NCBI GenBank assembly: GCA_937776645.1
Contig: CALMRI010000018.1
Location: 1 to 59,297 of the forward strand
Length of the DNA: 59,297 nt
Origin: an uncultured Alphaproteobacteria bacterium
Lineage (GTDB): Bacteria > Pseudomonadota > Alphaproteobacteria > Thalassobaculales > Thalassobaculaceae
Direction of reading: 5' to 3'
Below, one piece after another: positions 16,594-25,308 of the stretch (position 1 is the stretch's first letter; each line of letters begins with the position of its first letter). The notes below the pieces were generated by a model, which saw only the letters and a list, made by a program, of their open reading frames with translations, did no database searches and had not been told where the DNA came from. Made by a program: the position numbers and the translations under genes.

Positions 16594-17403
16594 CTAGTTA
16601 CCCTTGAAGTCTGCCTTACGCTTCTCATGGAACGCCGCCACGCCCTCGGCGAAATCCTCGGATGAGCGCAGCCTCCCATAGGCGTTACCCTCGATCTCGA
16701 TGCCGGCCTCGACGGTGGTGTTCTGGGCAGCGTTGAGCACGCCCTTGATGGTCCGCTGGGCGAGCGGTGAGAACGTGCAGAGCTCGTCGACCAGCTTGTC
16801 GGTCGCAGCCTCCAGTTCGGCGTCCGGCACGCATTCCAAGATGAAACCCCATTCCTTAGCCTCGGCGGCCGAGACGCGGCGCGAGCGAAACGTCATGTCC
16901 TTGGCCCGCTGCATGCCGATCATGTGCAGCAGGCGGATCGAACCACCGGAGCCGGGGATCTGGCCGATCCGCTGTTCCGGCAGGGCGTATTGAGTGGTCT
17001 CCGACGCGATCCGAAAATCGCAAGCCAGTGACAACTCGAAGCCGACCCCGAAGGTATAGCCTCGATTGGCGGCGATCACCGGCTTATGGCAGCGCGCCGG
17101 CGCGGCGATATTGTCGGCTAGACGCGAGACCAGCTCCGGCGCCGCCGCCAGGAAGCCGGCGATATTGCCGCCGGAGGAGAAATGCTTGCCTTCGGCCCTG
17201 AGCACGATCACTCGGACCCGGTCATCCTTGTCCAGCTCCTCGAACACTAGGCGAAGTTGATCGCGCTGGGGGATCTCGATGATGTTCAGCGGCGGCCGGT
17301 CGAGAATGATATCAGCCCGCTCCCGCGCTGCATCGATCTCGACCCGAAAGCCGTTTAACTTGGCCAGGATCTCATGCCGCTTGGCGGCGAAGGCATTGGT
17401 CAT
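16594..17403 (-). CDS. Enoyl-CoA hydratase/isomerase (crotonase family)
   Basis: This 269-residue protein starts at 17403 (MTNAFAAKRHEILAKLNGFR) after GAGGAAAG. Crotonase features are IILDRPPLNIIEIPQRDQL near the N-terminus, the first oxyanion segment EGKHFSSGGNIAGF (about residues 70-83), the second, NRGYTFGVGFELSLACDFRI (about 107-126), and LPEQRIGQIPGSGGSIRL (about 136-153) with a candidate catalytic glutamate. It would hydrate or isomerise a CoA-bound unsaturated acid. It closes a leftward gene set with the ligase and molybdenum hydroxylase, which fits a role in degrading the CoA-activated product. The exact reaction is unknown. Confidence 0.92.
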   Translation of the reverse strand: MTNAFAAKRHEILAKLNGFRVEIDAARERADIILDRPPLNIIEIPQRDQLRLVFEELDKDDRVRVIVLRAEGKHFSSGGNIAGFLAAAPELVSRLADNIAAPARCHKPVIAANRGYTFGVGFELSLACDFRIASETTQYALPEQRIGQIPGSGGSIRLLHMIGMQRAKDMTFRSRRVSAAEAKEWGFILECVPDAELEAATDKLVDELCTFSPLAQRTIKGVLNAAQNTTVEAGIEIEGNAYGRLRSSEDFAEGVAAFHEKRKADFKGN

Positions 17404-17503
17404 AGTGCTTTCCTCTGGAGCGGTAGATTTGAGGCGTGATAGCTTTGGTGCCGGGGCTGGGTCAACAATGGCGAAGCAGCCACAGCGTTTAGCAAAACCC
17501 AAC

Positions 17504-17917
17504 TCAAAGATCCGGCTGTCCATCAAATCGTGGGATCGCGCTCAAATCATCGATCCAGCGGAGCGCCGAGCGGCGCCAGACCTGCCGCTTTGGCGGCAAT
17601 TGATCACGCTGGCGCACGGTTCCAAGCCGCAGGGCGAAGAACGGGTCGCCGTCGCCGACGGTGCTCGCATGGATACGGGTACCGCATTCCGGGCAAAACG
17701 CCTGTGCCCTTTTGGTGCCGCTTTGGGCGGTCTTCACATAGATCTTGAGATTACCACTCAACAGCCGAAAATTTTTGTTCACCACACCGACGACTGCGCC
17801 AAAAGCTGTCGCCCCGTGCACCTGGCAATCGGTGCAATGGCAAACCGTCGCCTTTTCCGGATCGACCTCGGCCTCATACTGTATATGGCCGCACATGCAT
17901 TTGCCGTCTACTTTCAT
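17504..17917 (-). CDS. GFA-domain zinc protein (CENP-V/Gfa-like)
   Basis: This 137-residue protein starts at 17917 (MKVDGKCMCGHIQYEAEVDP) behind GGAGAG. Three zinc-binding cysteine groups of the GFA fold are visible: C7 and C9 (KCMCG), CHCTDC (about 26-31) and CPECG (about 95-99), with the conserved AQAF before the last. The family includes glutathione-dependent formaldehyde-activating enzyme, but most members have no proven activity. The C-terminus (VWRRSALRWIDDLSAIPRF) is normal for the family. It lies 42 bases after the acyl-CoA ligase in the same direction. A link to glutathione or formaldehyde chemistry in this pathway is an inference. Confidence 0.9.
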   Translation of the reverse strand: MKVDGKCMCGHIQYEAEVDPEKATVCHCTDCQVHGATAFGAVVGVVNKNFRLLSGNLKIYVKTAQSGTKRAQAFCPECGTRIHASTVGDGDPFFALRLGTVRQRDQLPPKRQVWRRSALRWIDDLSAIPRFDGQPDL

Positions 17918-17959
17918 CGAGATCTCTCCTATGTGAAGTGTGACGCTCTTTACGGATGA

Positions 17960-19480
17960 CTATTCGGATTTGTACTCGCCGGCTACCAGCAAGCGGCGAA
18001 GGATCTTACCGACCGGGGATTTGGGGATTTCGGTGACGAAGACATATGCGCGGGGCCGCTTGTATGGCGCCAGATCACTTTTCAGGCACCAGGCATCGAG
18101 TGCTGCGTGGTCAACGGTCTGACGCGGGGTAAGAAAGGCCGTGACCTGTTGACCCCAGCGTTCGTGCGGCAGGCCGACCACGGCAACCTCGCCGACCGCC
18201 GGATGCAGCGAGAGCACGCTTTCGATCTCCGCCGGCAGAATATTCTCGCCGCCGGAAATGATCATGTCATCGACCCGGCCGGTAACGAACAGGTCGCCCT
18301 CGGCGTCCTGGTAACCAACATCGCCCGTAAAGTACCAGCCGCCGTGCAGCGATTTTTCATTGGCGTCCGGGCGGTTCCAATAGCCGGTGAAGGCCTCGTC
18401 GCCGTCCAGCGCCGCGATGATCTGGCCCTCGACATCCGGGCCGACGGTCTCAAGCGGATCGGTACTGCCCAGCGCCACCACCCGTATTTCCTGGTTCAAT
18501 CCGGCTTTGCCCGCTGAGCCCGGTTTGGCGGCGGCGTTTGGCTCGATGGTGAAGGTGTAGATCTCCGAAGAGCCGTAGTGATTGACGAACAGGTCCGGCT
18601 GGAACGCCGCCTCGAGCCGCTTCAGAAGCCCATCGGTCATCGCCTGGCCAGCGAAACCTAGTTTTCGCACCGAGCTGGTATCGCTGGCGATGAAACCCGG
18701 CGCCGCCAGCAGATCATGATACAGGGTCGGCACGAGGTAGAGATTGCTGACCCGCTCTGCCTCGATCAGCCGCAGCGCCTCGGTTGGCTCGAAGCGGTGC
18801 TGGCAGATAAAATGGCCGTTGATGATCACCGAGGCGAGCAGCGAGCGCACCCCCATCGTATGATACAGTGGCATGACGCCCAGGGTAATCTCGCCACGTT
18901 GGTATAGGTTCTGCGCGACATGCGCCAGCGCCGAGGCCCGCTCTGCTTGGTGCGTCCGCGGCACACCTTTGCCCTGACCAGTGGTGCCGGAGGTGTAGAG
19001 CATCACCGAGATGGTCTCGGGCGTGGCGCGGGACACCGACCGGGTCGGGTCGGCCATGGCCAGAGTTTGCCAGGCGACGCCAGCGCCGGGCGCGTCATCA
19101 AGGCCGATCCGGCGCACCGCCATTGCCCGTTCACTGGCCGTTACCGCTGCGGCTGTCAGCGGTTCGAACACCAGCGCCTGGGCTTGGCAATCTGCCAGCA
19201 CATAATCCAGTTCCTCGGCCCGGGCGCGCCAGTTCAGCGGGGTGATCGTCAGCCCGGCGATCTGACAGGCCAAATGCAGGGTCGCGGCCTCGTATCGGTT
19301 GCTAAGCAGGGTCACCACGTGGTCACCGACCACCAGGCCGATGGCGTCGAGACCGCCGACCACCCGCAGCACAGCTTCCCGCCATTCTCTATAGGTCCGC
19401 CGGATCGGGCCGTCGCTGATGGCGATCGCGCTGGGCATCCGTTCGGCGCTGGCGAGCAGGCCGCGACCGAGATCAAACAT
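17960..19480 (-). CDS. AMP-dependent acyl-CoA ligase (ANL superfamily)
   Basis: This 506-residue protein activates a carboxylic acid with ATP and CoA. Core motifs are the phosphate loop YTSGTTGQGKGVPRTH (162-177), NHYGSSEIYTF (A5 region), the hinge-proximal GGWYFTGDVGYQDAEGDLF, the RVDDMIISGGENI hinge, and the C-terminal catalytic lysine in KSPVGKILRR (about K492). Overall it resembles the 4-chlorobenzoate/long-chain ligase branch. Its start overlaps the end of the upstream [2Fe-2S] subunit gene by 8 bases, so the ligase is translationally coupled to the molybdenum hydroxylase. The likely logic is acid activation next to hydroxylation of the ring or chain. The substrate is unknown. Confidence 0.94.
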   Translation of the reverse strand: MFDLGRGLLASAERMPSAIAISDGPIRRTYREWREAVLRVVGGLDAIGLVVGDHVVTLLSNRYEAATLHLACQIAGLTITPLNWRARAEELDYVLADCQAQALVFEPLTAAAVTASERAMAVRRIGLDDAPGAGVAWQTLAMADPTRSVSRATPETISVMLYTSGTTGQGKGVPRTHQAERASALAHVAQNLYQRGEITLGVMPLYHTMGVRSLLASVIINGHFICQHRFEPTEALRLIEAERVSNLYLVPTLYHDLLAAPGFIASDTSSVRKLGFAGQAMTDGLLKRLEAAFQPDLFVNHYGSSEIYTFTIEPNAAAKPGSAGKAGLNQEIRVVALGSTDPLETVGPDVEGQIIAALDGDEAFTGYWNRPDANEKSLHGGWYFTGDVGYQDAEGDLFVTGRVDDMIISGGENILPAEIESVLSLHPAVGEVAVVGLPHERWGQQVTAFLTPRQTVDHAALDAWCLKSDLAPYKRPRAYVFVTEIPKSPVGKILRRLLVAGEYKSE

Positions 19481-19976
19481 GGCGTCCCGCCTGCCGTTCC
19501 GCCAGCACGTCCAAAGCAGCGGCGATGATCCCGTGATAGCCGGTGCAGCGGCAGATATGCCCGGACAACACCTCGCGCACCCGGGCCTCGTCAGCCGTTG
19601 GTTCCTCGTCGATCAACTGGGACAGTGACATCAAAATGCCCGGGGTGCAAAAGCCGCATTGCAGGGCGTGATGGCGGCGAAACGCACGCTGCAGGTCGTT
19701 CAGGTCTCCATTGACGGCGAGGCGTTCTACGGTCTCGACCGAGCGGCCTTCGGCCTGCACCGCGTAGACCAAGCAAGCCCGGGTCGAGGCGCCGTCGATC
19801 CGCACCGTGCAGGCACCACAGACCCCATGCTCGCAGCCGACATGGGTGCCGGTCAGGCCTATCTCGCGGCGTAGAAAGTCCGTCAACAGCAAACGCGGCT
19901 CGGCGTTCCCCTCCACCGGCTGATCGTTCAGGATAAAGCGCACCGGGTGTTTGGCGTCAGCGGTTAAATAACGCAT
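19473..19976 (-). CDS. Molybdenum hydroxylase small subunit, two [2Fe-2S] clusters
   Basis: This 167-residue subunit belongs to the xanthine dehydrogenase/CO dehydrogenase family. The plant-ferredoxin-type cluster ligands are C48, C53, C56 and C68 (VGCEHGVCGACTVRI and RACLV). The second cluster, in the helical domain, uses C107, C110, C142 and C144 (QCGFCTPG and ICRCTGY). It passes electrons from the molybdopterin site to FAD. The gene lies between the FAD subunit (19- or 20-base overlap at its start) and the ligase (8-base overlap at its end), in a tightly coupled leftward operon. No Tat signal is seen, so the enzyme should be cytoplasmic. Confidence 0.96.
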   Translation of the reverse strand: MRYLTADAKHPVRFILNDQPVEGNAEPRLLLTDFLRREIGLTGTHVGCEHGVCGACTVRIDGASTRACLVYAVQAEGRSVETVERLAVNGDLNDLQRAFRRHHALQCGFCTPGILMSLSQLIDEEPTADEARVREVLSGHICRCTGYHGIIAAALDVLAERQAGRHV

Positions 19977-20787
19977 GTTGAGTCTCCCCGATCACCTGCC
20001 GGCCAAGATTGCGCACCTGGGTCCGCCGGTATGCGGCGCTGGCGTGACCGTCTGAGCTGCCGCGCAATTCCCAGGCGATCGTGTTCAATGCATCGTCAAG
20101 ACCAGCGCCGTCCAGCCAGGGTAGGCGGCGGATGGCAGGGGTGTCTGCGACCCCGCCGATCCCAAGAGAAACGCCGTCTTGATCACCGACCGCCGCCGCC
20201 GCGACGATGGCGAAGTCGCCGCGACGCGGGCCGATCTCGCGGAACGCGCTGCTGCACCCTGGCGCGGCCAGCGGGAACCGCGCCGCCACGATCATCTCAT
20301 CGTCTCGCATCGCGGTTTGCATCGTCCCGGTTTGGAAATCCGCCGCCGTCAGGGTTCGGGATCCGCGCTGGCTGGCCAGCACCACCGCGCCCTTTAGCAT
20401 CGCCAGCACCAACGGCAATTCGGAGCTTGGATCGCCATGCGCCAGGGAACCGCAAACTGTGCCGCGTTGGCGGGTTTGGTAATGGCCGACCCAGGGCAGG
20501 GTCTGCGCGAGCAACGGCTGCTCCTTGAGGCCGGGCCAGCGCAGCAGCTGATCTTGAGTGACCGCCGCGCCCACCTCGATCATTCCGTCGTCCGCTTGAA
20601 TGTGCCCCAGCTCGGCCAAGGCCGAGATATCGATCAGCACCTTCGGCGTCACCAAACGCATATTCAGCATCGCGCCAAGCGATTGGCCGCCCGCCAGGAC
20701 CCGCGCCGTGTGGGTGTGTTCAGCCAAAACCGCGAGCGCCTCGTCGAGTCGGTCCGGTCGGGCATAGTCGAAACCCGCCGGCTTCAT
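19957..20787 (-). CDS. Molybdenum hydroxylase FAD-binding subunit
   Basis: This 276-residue protein starts MKPAGFDYARPDRLDEALAV. FAD-binding segments of the CoxM/CutM type are ARVLAGGQSLGAMLNMRLV (about residues 32-50) and the second FAD loop, WVGHYQTRQRGTVCGSLAHG followed by DPSSELP (about 99-125). The C-terminal CO-dehydrogenase flavoprotein domain (about 170-270) ends AYRRTQVRNLGRQVIGETQH. It accepts electrons from the [2Fe-2S] subunit and passes them to an acceptor. It shares 4 bases with the large-subunit gene (ATGA). All three parts of a complete hydroxylase are present here. Confidence 0.95.
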   Translation of the reverse strand: MKPAGFDYARPDRLDEALAVLAEHTHTARVLAGGQSLGAMLNMRLVTPKVLIDISALAELGHIQADDGMIEVGAAVTQDQLLRWPGLKEQPLLAQTLPWVGHYQTRQRGTVCGSLAHGDPSSELPLVLAMLKGAVVLASQRGSRTLTAADFQTGTMQTAMRDDEMIVAARFPLAAPGCSSAFREIGPRRGDFAIVAAAAVGDQDGVSLGIGGVADTPAIRRLPWLDGAGLDDALNTIAWELRGSSDGHASAAYRRTQVRNLGRQVIGETQHALFNR

Positions 20788-23741
20788 GGTGCGCCGCCAA
20801 GCCAGCGGGGCAGCCGCGATCGCAAGCTGGGCATGGTCTCGGTTTTGGGCTCGGTCTGGCTTTGGGAGCTGTCGGCAAGGCGGGTGAAGATCTGGTTGAT
20901 CACGCCGCGCGCCGTGCCATCCAGCAGGCGGCCGCCGACCGCCGCGACCTTGCCGCTGATCAAGACGGCATAGAAATAATCCACCCTGGTGCCGCCCTCG
21001 ACCGGGGTCAGTCTGATTTCGCCCTGACCGGTGGCGGTACCGAGGCCGCCGGCGGCAGAGCCGGACAGCTGCAAGGCCCGTGGCGGATCGAGATCCCGCA
21101 GGGTCACCGAGGCGGTAAAGCGGCCCTTGACCGGTCCAGCGCCGAGGGTCGCCTCGGCCCGATAGGCGTTCTCGCCGGTGCGCTCCAGGTTGTGGCAGCC
21201 GGGAATCAGCGCCGCTAGATGGTCGGGGTCGAGGATAACCGCCCAGACTTCCTCGGGCGAGGCCGGGACAATGTGCGATCCATTGCCCTTGAGCGCGTGC
21301 CCGTTACCGCTCGAGGTGATGATTGCCGGGCGCGGCGGTGACGGGTCGGCCGGCTCGCTTTCGCCCAGCAATTCCAGGACCCTAGGCCGGGTTAGCGGCA
21401 GTGTGAGGACCGGTTTTCCTATCGCGTCGGCCACTGCATTGGCGATACAGACCGGCGTCGACATGCAATTACCCTCGCCAAGCCCCTTGGCGCCAGTCGG
21501 AGTAAACGGTGAGGGCGACTGGTCGTGCAGGATCATCAGTTCGGGCAGCTCGCTGGCGGTCGGTGGACAATAATCGGCGAAAGTGCCGGACAGAAAGCTG
21601 CCGTCCGGCGCATAAGCGAGTTCCTCCAGCAAGGCGGCGCCGAGGCCATGGGCAAAGCCGCCACGGATCTGCCCATCTGCCAAGGCCGGGTTCAGCAGCC
21701 GCCCGGCGTCATGCGCCGTCACATATCGATCGATGCGGATCGAGCCATCGGCGGGGTCCACCTCCAAGCCGCAATAGTCAAAAATAAAGCCATAGGCGCC
21801 GGAGGAGTTCACCCGGTCCTGCTCGTCCGGCTCGCGCAGTTCCCGCCCGACCCAGAACGCCGTTTCGCGCAACCCGGCGCCGGCATCCTCGGGGATCGAG
21901 AGCGGCGACCAATGCGCCTTGGCGGCGACCCGAACCAGGGCGATCACATTGTCCGGGTTGCTGATCGAACGGGCCAGCCCGTCGACCAGCTCGACATCGC
22001 CGATCGGCACGTTGAGATCCGGTGCGGCAATGGCTTTCATCCGCTTGGCAAGGCGTTCGGCGGCCAGCTTAGCTGCCCCGGCGACCGCCCCGGCGAAGCG
22101 GCTGGAATAATTACCTGAGGCGATCGACCAGGGGTCCTTCAGGGTGTCGTGATCGGTCACAGTGACCACGTCCCCCGGATCAATGCCAAGCTCGTCCGCT
22201 ACCACCTGGGCCAGCACTGTGCGATGGCCCTGGCCTTGCGGCACCGAGGAGACCGCGACGGTCACCGCGCCGGAGGGATCGAAGCTGACGGTGGCGGTGG
22301 CCAGGGCGCCGTTCTTGGCGCCGGCCCGCTGGCGCTGTTGCGGCGTCAACAGGGTGGTGATGTAGCCCATATTGGAGATCGATGGCTCAACCACGGCGGC
22401 GTAACCAATACCGTAGAGCCGGCCCTCGGCCCGAGCCGCCGTGCGGCGTTGCTTCAGCTCTTCCAGGCCGCCCTCGCGGACCGCTTTGGCCAGGGTCGCG
22501 GCATAGTCGCCACTGTCCAGCACCGCGCCGGGGGTGGTGGTGAACGGCATCGCCTCGCCGGGAATCAGATTGCGACGACGCAGTTCCATCGGGTCCAGGG
22601 CGAGCCGGGTCGCCGCCAGGTCGACCAACCGTTCCAGCGCGAAATACACCTGTGGGCCGCCAAAGCCGCGCATCAAGCCGGTTGGGGTTTTGTTAGTGAC
22701 CACCACACGGTTGTGAATCGCCAGATTGTCGATCTGGTAGGCTCCGGTCATGTTGCCGTGCATGCGATAGAGCGTCGCCGGCTCCGGGGCCCGCAGATAG
22801 GCGCCGCAATCCTCCAGCTGGTCATAATCCAGCGCGGTGATCCGACCCTGGCCATCCAGTGCCGCGCGGATCGTGGTGACCCGATTGGTCGCCGAAGTCG
22901 CCGCCGCCAGATGTTCCAGCCGGTCCTCGACCCATTTCACTGGCCGGCCGGCCAGCTTGGCGGCGATGCCGAGCGCCACGACATAGGGAAACACCGCCTG
23001 CTTGACCCCAAACGAACCACCTGAATCCGGCGGTGTTCTAAGCCGCAGCCGATTGCCGGCCACTTTGAGGGCGCGGGCCATCACCGTGTGCAGGGTGTAG
23101 GGCCCTTGGAAATTTGCCGTTACCTCATAGGTATCTTCGCCCGGACGATGCTCGGCCAGCACCACGAATGTCTCGATTGGGGTGCAGGAATTGCGTGGGT
23201 AGCGCACTGTGGTCTCGACCACATGCGCCGCCTCGGCAAAAGCGGTTTGCGGGTCGCCGTACCGGAACCGGCGCTCATGCAGCACGTTATGGCCGGCATC
23301 GTTATGCAGCAGCGGGGCGTCGTCGCCGGCGGCGATTTCAGGATCAATGACGGCGGCAAGCGGCTCATAGCGGACGTCGATCAGCTCCAGCGCATCCTCG
23401 GCCCGGTAACGATCCCTGGCGATGACGATGGCGACCGGCTCCCCGACATAGCGCACCCGGTCCACCGCTAGGGGGAATTGCGGCGCATCAACCTTGACAC
23501 CGGACAGAAACGGTTTGGTCTCCCGAGCGATATCAGCCCCGGTGATCACCGTCGTCACCCCCGGCAAGGCTAACGCCGCGCTGACATCCACCGCCTCGAT
23601 CCGGGCGTGGGCGACGGGCGCGCGCAGAAACGCCGCGTGCAAACAGCCCGGCGGCTCCGCCAAATCATCGGCGAAACGGCCGCCGCCGCGCAGCAGCGTC
23701 AGATCCTCGACCCGTTCCAGTGATTGTCCGACCATTCCCAT
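20784..23741 (-). CDS. Molybdenum hydroxylase large subunit fused to a CoxG-like domain
   Basis: This is a 985-residue protein; the start at ATG 23741 (MGMVGQSLERVEDLTLLRGG) is preferred, with a TTG at 23777 as alternative. Residues about 1-780 form the aldehyde oxidase/xanthine dehydrogenase large subunit: the hammerhead domain, the substrate/cofactor region RTPPDSGGSFGVKQAVFPYV, and the base glutamate in GAKGLGEGNCMSTP. Residues about 820-960 form an SRPBCC/CoxG-type domain (GSHIVPASPEEVWAVILDPD), usually a separate protein that helps mature or anchor CO-dehydrogenase-like enzymes. The tail is basic. It would hydroxylate a carbon next to a ring nitrogen or a carbonyl-type centre, using water as the oxygen source. 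The active-site loop does not show the AYXCSFR signature of true CO dehydrogenase. Confidence 0.95.
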   Translation of the reverse strand: MGMVGQSLERVEDLTLLRGGGRFADDLAEPPGCLHAAFLRAPVAHARIEAVDVSAALALPGVTTVITGADIARETKPFLSGVKVDAPQFPLAVDRVRYVGEPVAIVIARDRYRAEDALELIDVRYEPLAAVIDPEIAAGDDAPLLHNDAGHNVLHERRFRYGDPQTAFAEAAHVVETTVRYPRNSCTPIETFVVLAEHRPGEDTYEVTANFQGPYTLHTVMARALKVAGNRLRLRTPPDSGGSFGVKQAVFPYVVALGIAAKLAGRPVKWVEDRLEHLAAATSATNRVTTIRAALDGQGRITALDYDQLEDCGAYLRAPEPATLYRMHGNMTGAYQIDNLAIHNRVVVTNKTPTGLMRGFGGPQVYFALERLVDLAATRLALDPMELRRRNLIPGEAMPFTTTPGAVLDSGDYAATLAKAVREGGLEELKQRRTAARAEGRLYGIGYAAVVEPSISNMGYITTLLTPQQRQRAGAKNGALATATVSFDPSGAVTVAVSSVPQGQGHRTVLAQVVADELGIDPGDVVTVTDHDTLKDPWSIASGNYSSRFAGAVAGAAKLAAERLAKRMKAIAAPDLNVPIGDVELVDGLARSISNPDNVIALVRVAAKAHWSPLSIPEDAGAGLRETAFWVGRELREPDEQDRVNSSGAYGFIFDYCGLEVDPADGSIRIDRYVTAHDAGRLLNPALADGQIRGGFAHGLGAALLEELAYAPDGSFLSGTFADYCPPTASELPELMILHDQSPSPFTPTGAKGLGEGNCMSTPVCIANAVADAIGKPVLTLPLTRPRVLELLGESEPADPSPPRPAIITSSGNGHALKGNGSHIVPASPEEVWAVILDPDHLAALIPGCHNLERTGENAYRAEATLGAGPVKGRFTASVTLRDLDPPRALQLSGSAAGGLGTATGQGEIRLTPVEGGTRVDYFYAVLISGKVAAVGGRLLDGTARGVINQIFTRLADSSQSQTEPKTETMPSLRSRLPRWLGGAP

Positions 23742-23900
23742 GGTCGCATTGCTGCCAAGTTCCAGGTTCCGGTGCAAGCCCCGATGGGGATTCGGACGAT
23801 TTTATCGGCGGCGGACGTTGTCCTGCGTCTCGACCCTCTCGCCTGGGCCGTTCTTTGAGGGTAGGCTCAATCCTAACATCCACACTAGCGAGGCAGACCG

Positions 23901-24818
23901 ATGGGCGCCCCCTATACCGGTATTTTCCCGATCGTCCCGACGCCGTTTACCGAAACCGGCGAGCTTGACTTGGACGGACAGCGCCGGGTGATCGACTGCA
24001 TGATCGACCAGGGCGTCGACGGGGTCTGCATACTGGCGAATTATTCTGAGCAATTTCTGCTCAGCGACGCCGAGCGCGAGATCTTGCAGACCTTGTGTAT
24101 GGAGCATATCGACGGCCGGATCCCAGTGATTGCCACCTGTAGCCATTTCAGCACCCGCATATCGGTCGAGCGCTGCCGCCGGGCCGAGGTGCAGGGCGCC
24201 GCCATGGTGATGATGATGCCGCCCTATCACGGGGCGCTGCTGAAGGCCTCGGACGAGGGGGTGTACGAGCATTTTGCCGCCCTGGCCGGCGCCATCGACA
24301 TCCCGATCATGATCCAGGACGCCCCGCTTTCCGGCGTCACTCTGTCGATACCACTGCTGGCGCGGATCGCCCGGGAGCTTGACCAGGTGCGCTATTTCAA
24401 GATTGAAACCCCTGGCACCGCGGCCAAACTGCGCACCCTGATCGCCGCGGCCGGCGCACATATCGAAGGCCCCTTCGATGGCGAGGAGGGGATCACTCTG
24501 CTCGCTGATCTCGACGCTGGCGCAACCGGCACGATGACCAGCGCGCTGGCCTGCGAGAAGATCCGGCCGATCGTCATCGACCACCTCGCCGGCGACCGTC
24601 CAGCGGCCGAGGCCGGTTACAACCGACTGCTGCCGTTGATCAACCTGGAGAACCGGCAATGCGGCTTGCGGGCCTGCAAAACGGTGATGATGCAAGGCGG
24701 AGTGATCAAATCCGACGCGGTCCGCCACCCGATACCGTCTCTGGACGTCCCGACCCGCGAGACGCTGCTGCGGATGGCCAGGGCGCTGGATTTGATCGCG
24801 CTGAAATGGGGAAAATGA
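23901..24818 (+). CDS. Dihydrodipicolinate synthase/N-acetylneuraminate lyase family aldolase
   Basis: This 305-residue TIM barrel starts MGAPYTGIFPIVPTPFTETG. The Schiff-base lysine is K167 in VRYFKIETPG. The usual GTTGE loop is replaced by LANYSEQFLLSDAER (45-59), and the place of the catalytic-triad tyrosine reads IMIQDAPLSGV (137-147), lacking Tyr133 of DapA. It is therefore probably not lysine biosynthesis but a pyruvate-type aldolase, dehydratase or decarboxylase of a catabolic branch. It is divergent from the molybdenum hydroxylase operon, about 160 bases away, so the two may be co-regulated. No ribosome-binding site beyond GAGGCAGACCG is seen. Confidence 0.9.
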   Translation: MGAPYTGIFPIVPTPFTETGELDLDGQRRVIDCMIDQGVDGVCILANYSEQFLLSDAEREILQTLCMEHIDGRIPVIATCSHFSTRISVERCRRAEVQGAAMVMMMPPYHGALLKASDEGVYEHFAALAGAIDIPIMIQDAPLSGVTLSIPLLARIARELDQVRYFKIETPGTAAKLRTLIAAAGAHIEGPFDGEEGITLLADLDAGATGTMTSALACEKIRPIVIDHLAGDRPAAEAGYNRLLPLINLENRQCGLRACKTVMMQGGVIKSDAVRHPIPSLDVPTRETLLRMARALDLIALKWGK

Positions 24819-25116
24819 GCGGCGGCGGGATGCAATTAGGCTGTTTTGGCGTAATATTCTAGCAATATAGAGATAAGTGTCTGGTTCCACCCATCGAATC
24901 CCGCTTTTAATTAGCCTTGCATTAAGAATCGCGTTTCCGGTTATTTTAATTTACTATGAGATCACCATAAAAATTCGAGATAAATTACCACGAGAGTTTC
25001 GGCTGGCGCGATGCGTCCGTCGTGGTGGTGATTTTTTCTTTGATGTTCCTAGTGGGTCGACCGAGATGGATGCTTGCCATCTGCCTCGACCAGACCACGT
25101 GGTTAAAGGATAGTCG

Positions 25117-25308
25117 ATGACCCAGGATTCAGTGTCCGCCGACGACCAAGCCCCTGTCGTTCCGCCAAAAACCCGCCAATGTCTCAGGTGCAGGGCCACT
25201 TTCGAAAGTGACTGGGCCGGCAATCGGGTATGCTCGCGCTGCAAAAGCTCTGGCACCTGGCGTAATGGCGTTCCGCTTAGCACCCAATCCTCCAGCAGAA
25301 GGTCTTAA
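25117..25308 (+). CDS. Small zinc-ribbon protein
   Basis: This 63-residue protein starts at 25117, preceded by AAGGA. Two CxxC pairs, C22-C25 (QCLRC) and C39-C42 (VCSRC), surround FESDWAGNRV and make a one-zinc ribbon. Similar short proteins with the C-L-x-C-x(13)-C-x-x-C-K-S pattern occur widely in alphaproteobacteria without assigned function. The N-terminal 20 and C-terminal 15 residues are polar and probably flexible. It is transcribed alone. DNA or RNA binding is a guess from the fold type. Confidence 0.75.
   Translation: MTQDSVSADDQAPVVPPKTRQCLRCRATFESDWAGNRVCSRCKSSGTWRNGVPLSTQSSSRRS

Noticed and set aside
22149..23024. 291-residue plus-strand frame inside the molybdenum hydroxylase gene
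   Set aside because: Opposite to a 985-residue gene with clear cofactor motifs; no plausible protein features.
23802..24890. 362-residue minus-strand frame opposite the DapA-family gene
   Set aside because: Antisense of a well-supported TIM-barrel gene with its active-site lysine; histidine- and arginine-rich sequence without family likeness.
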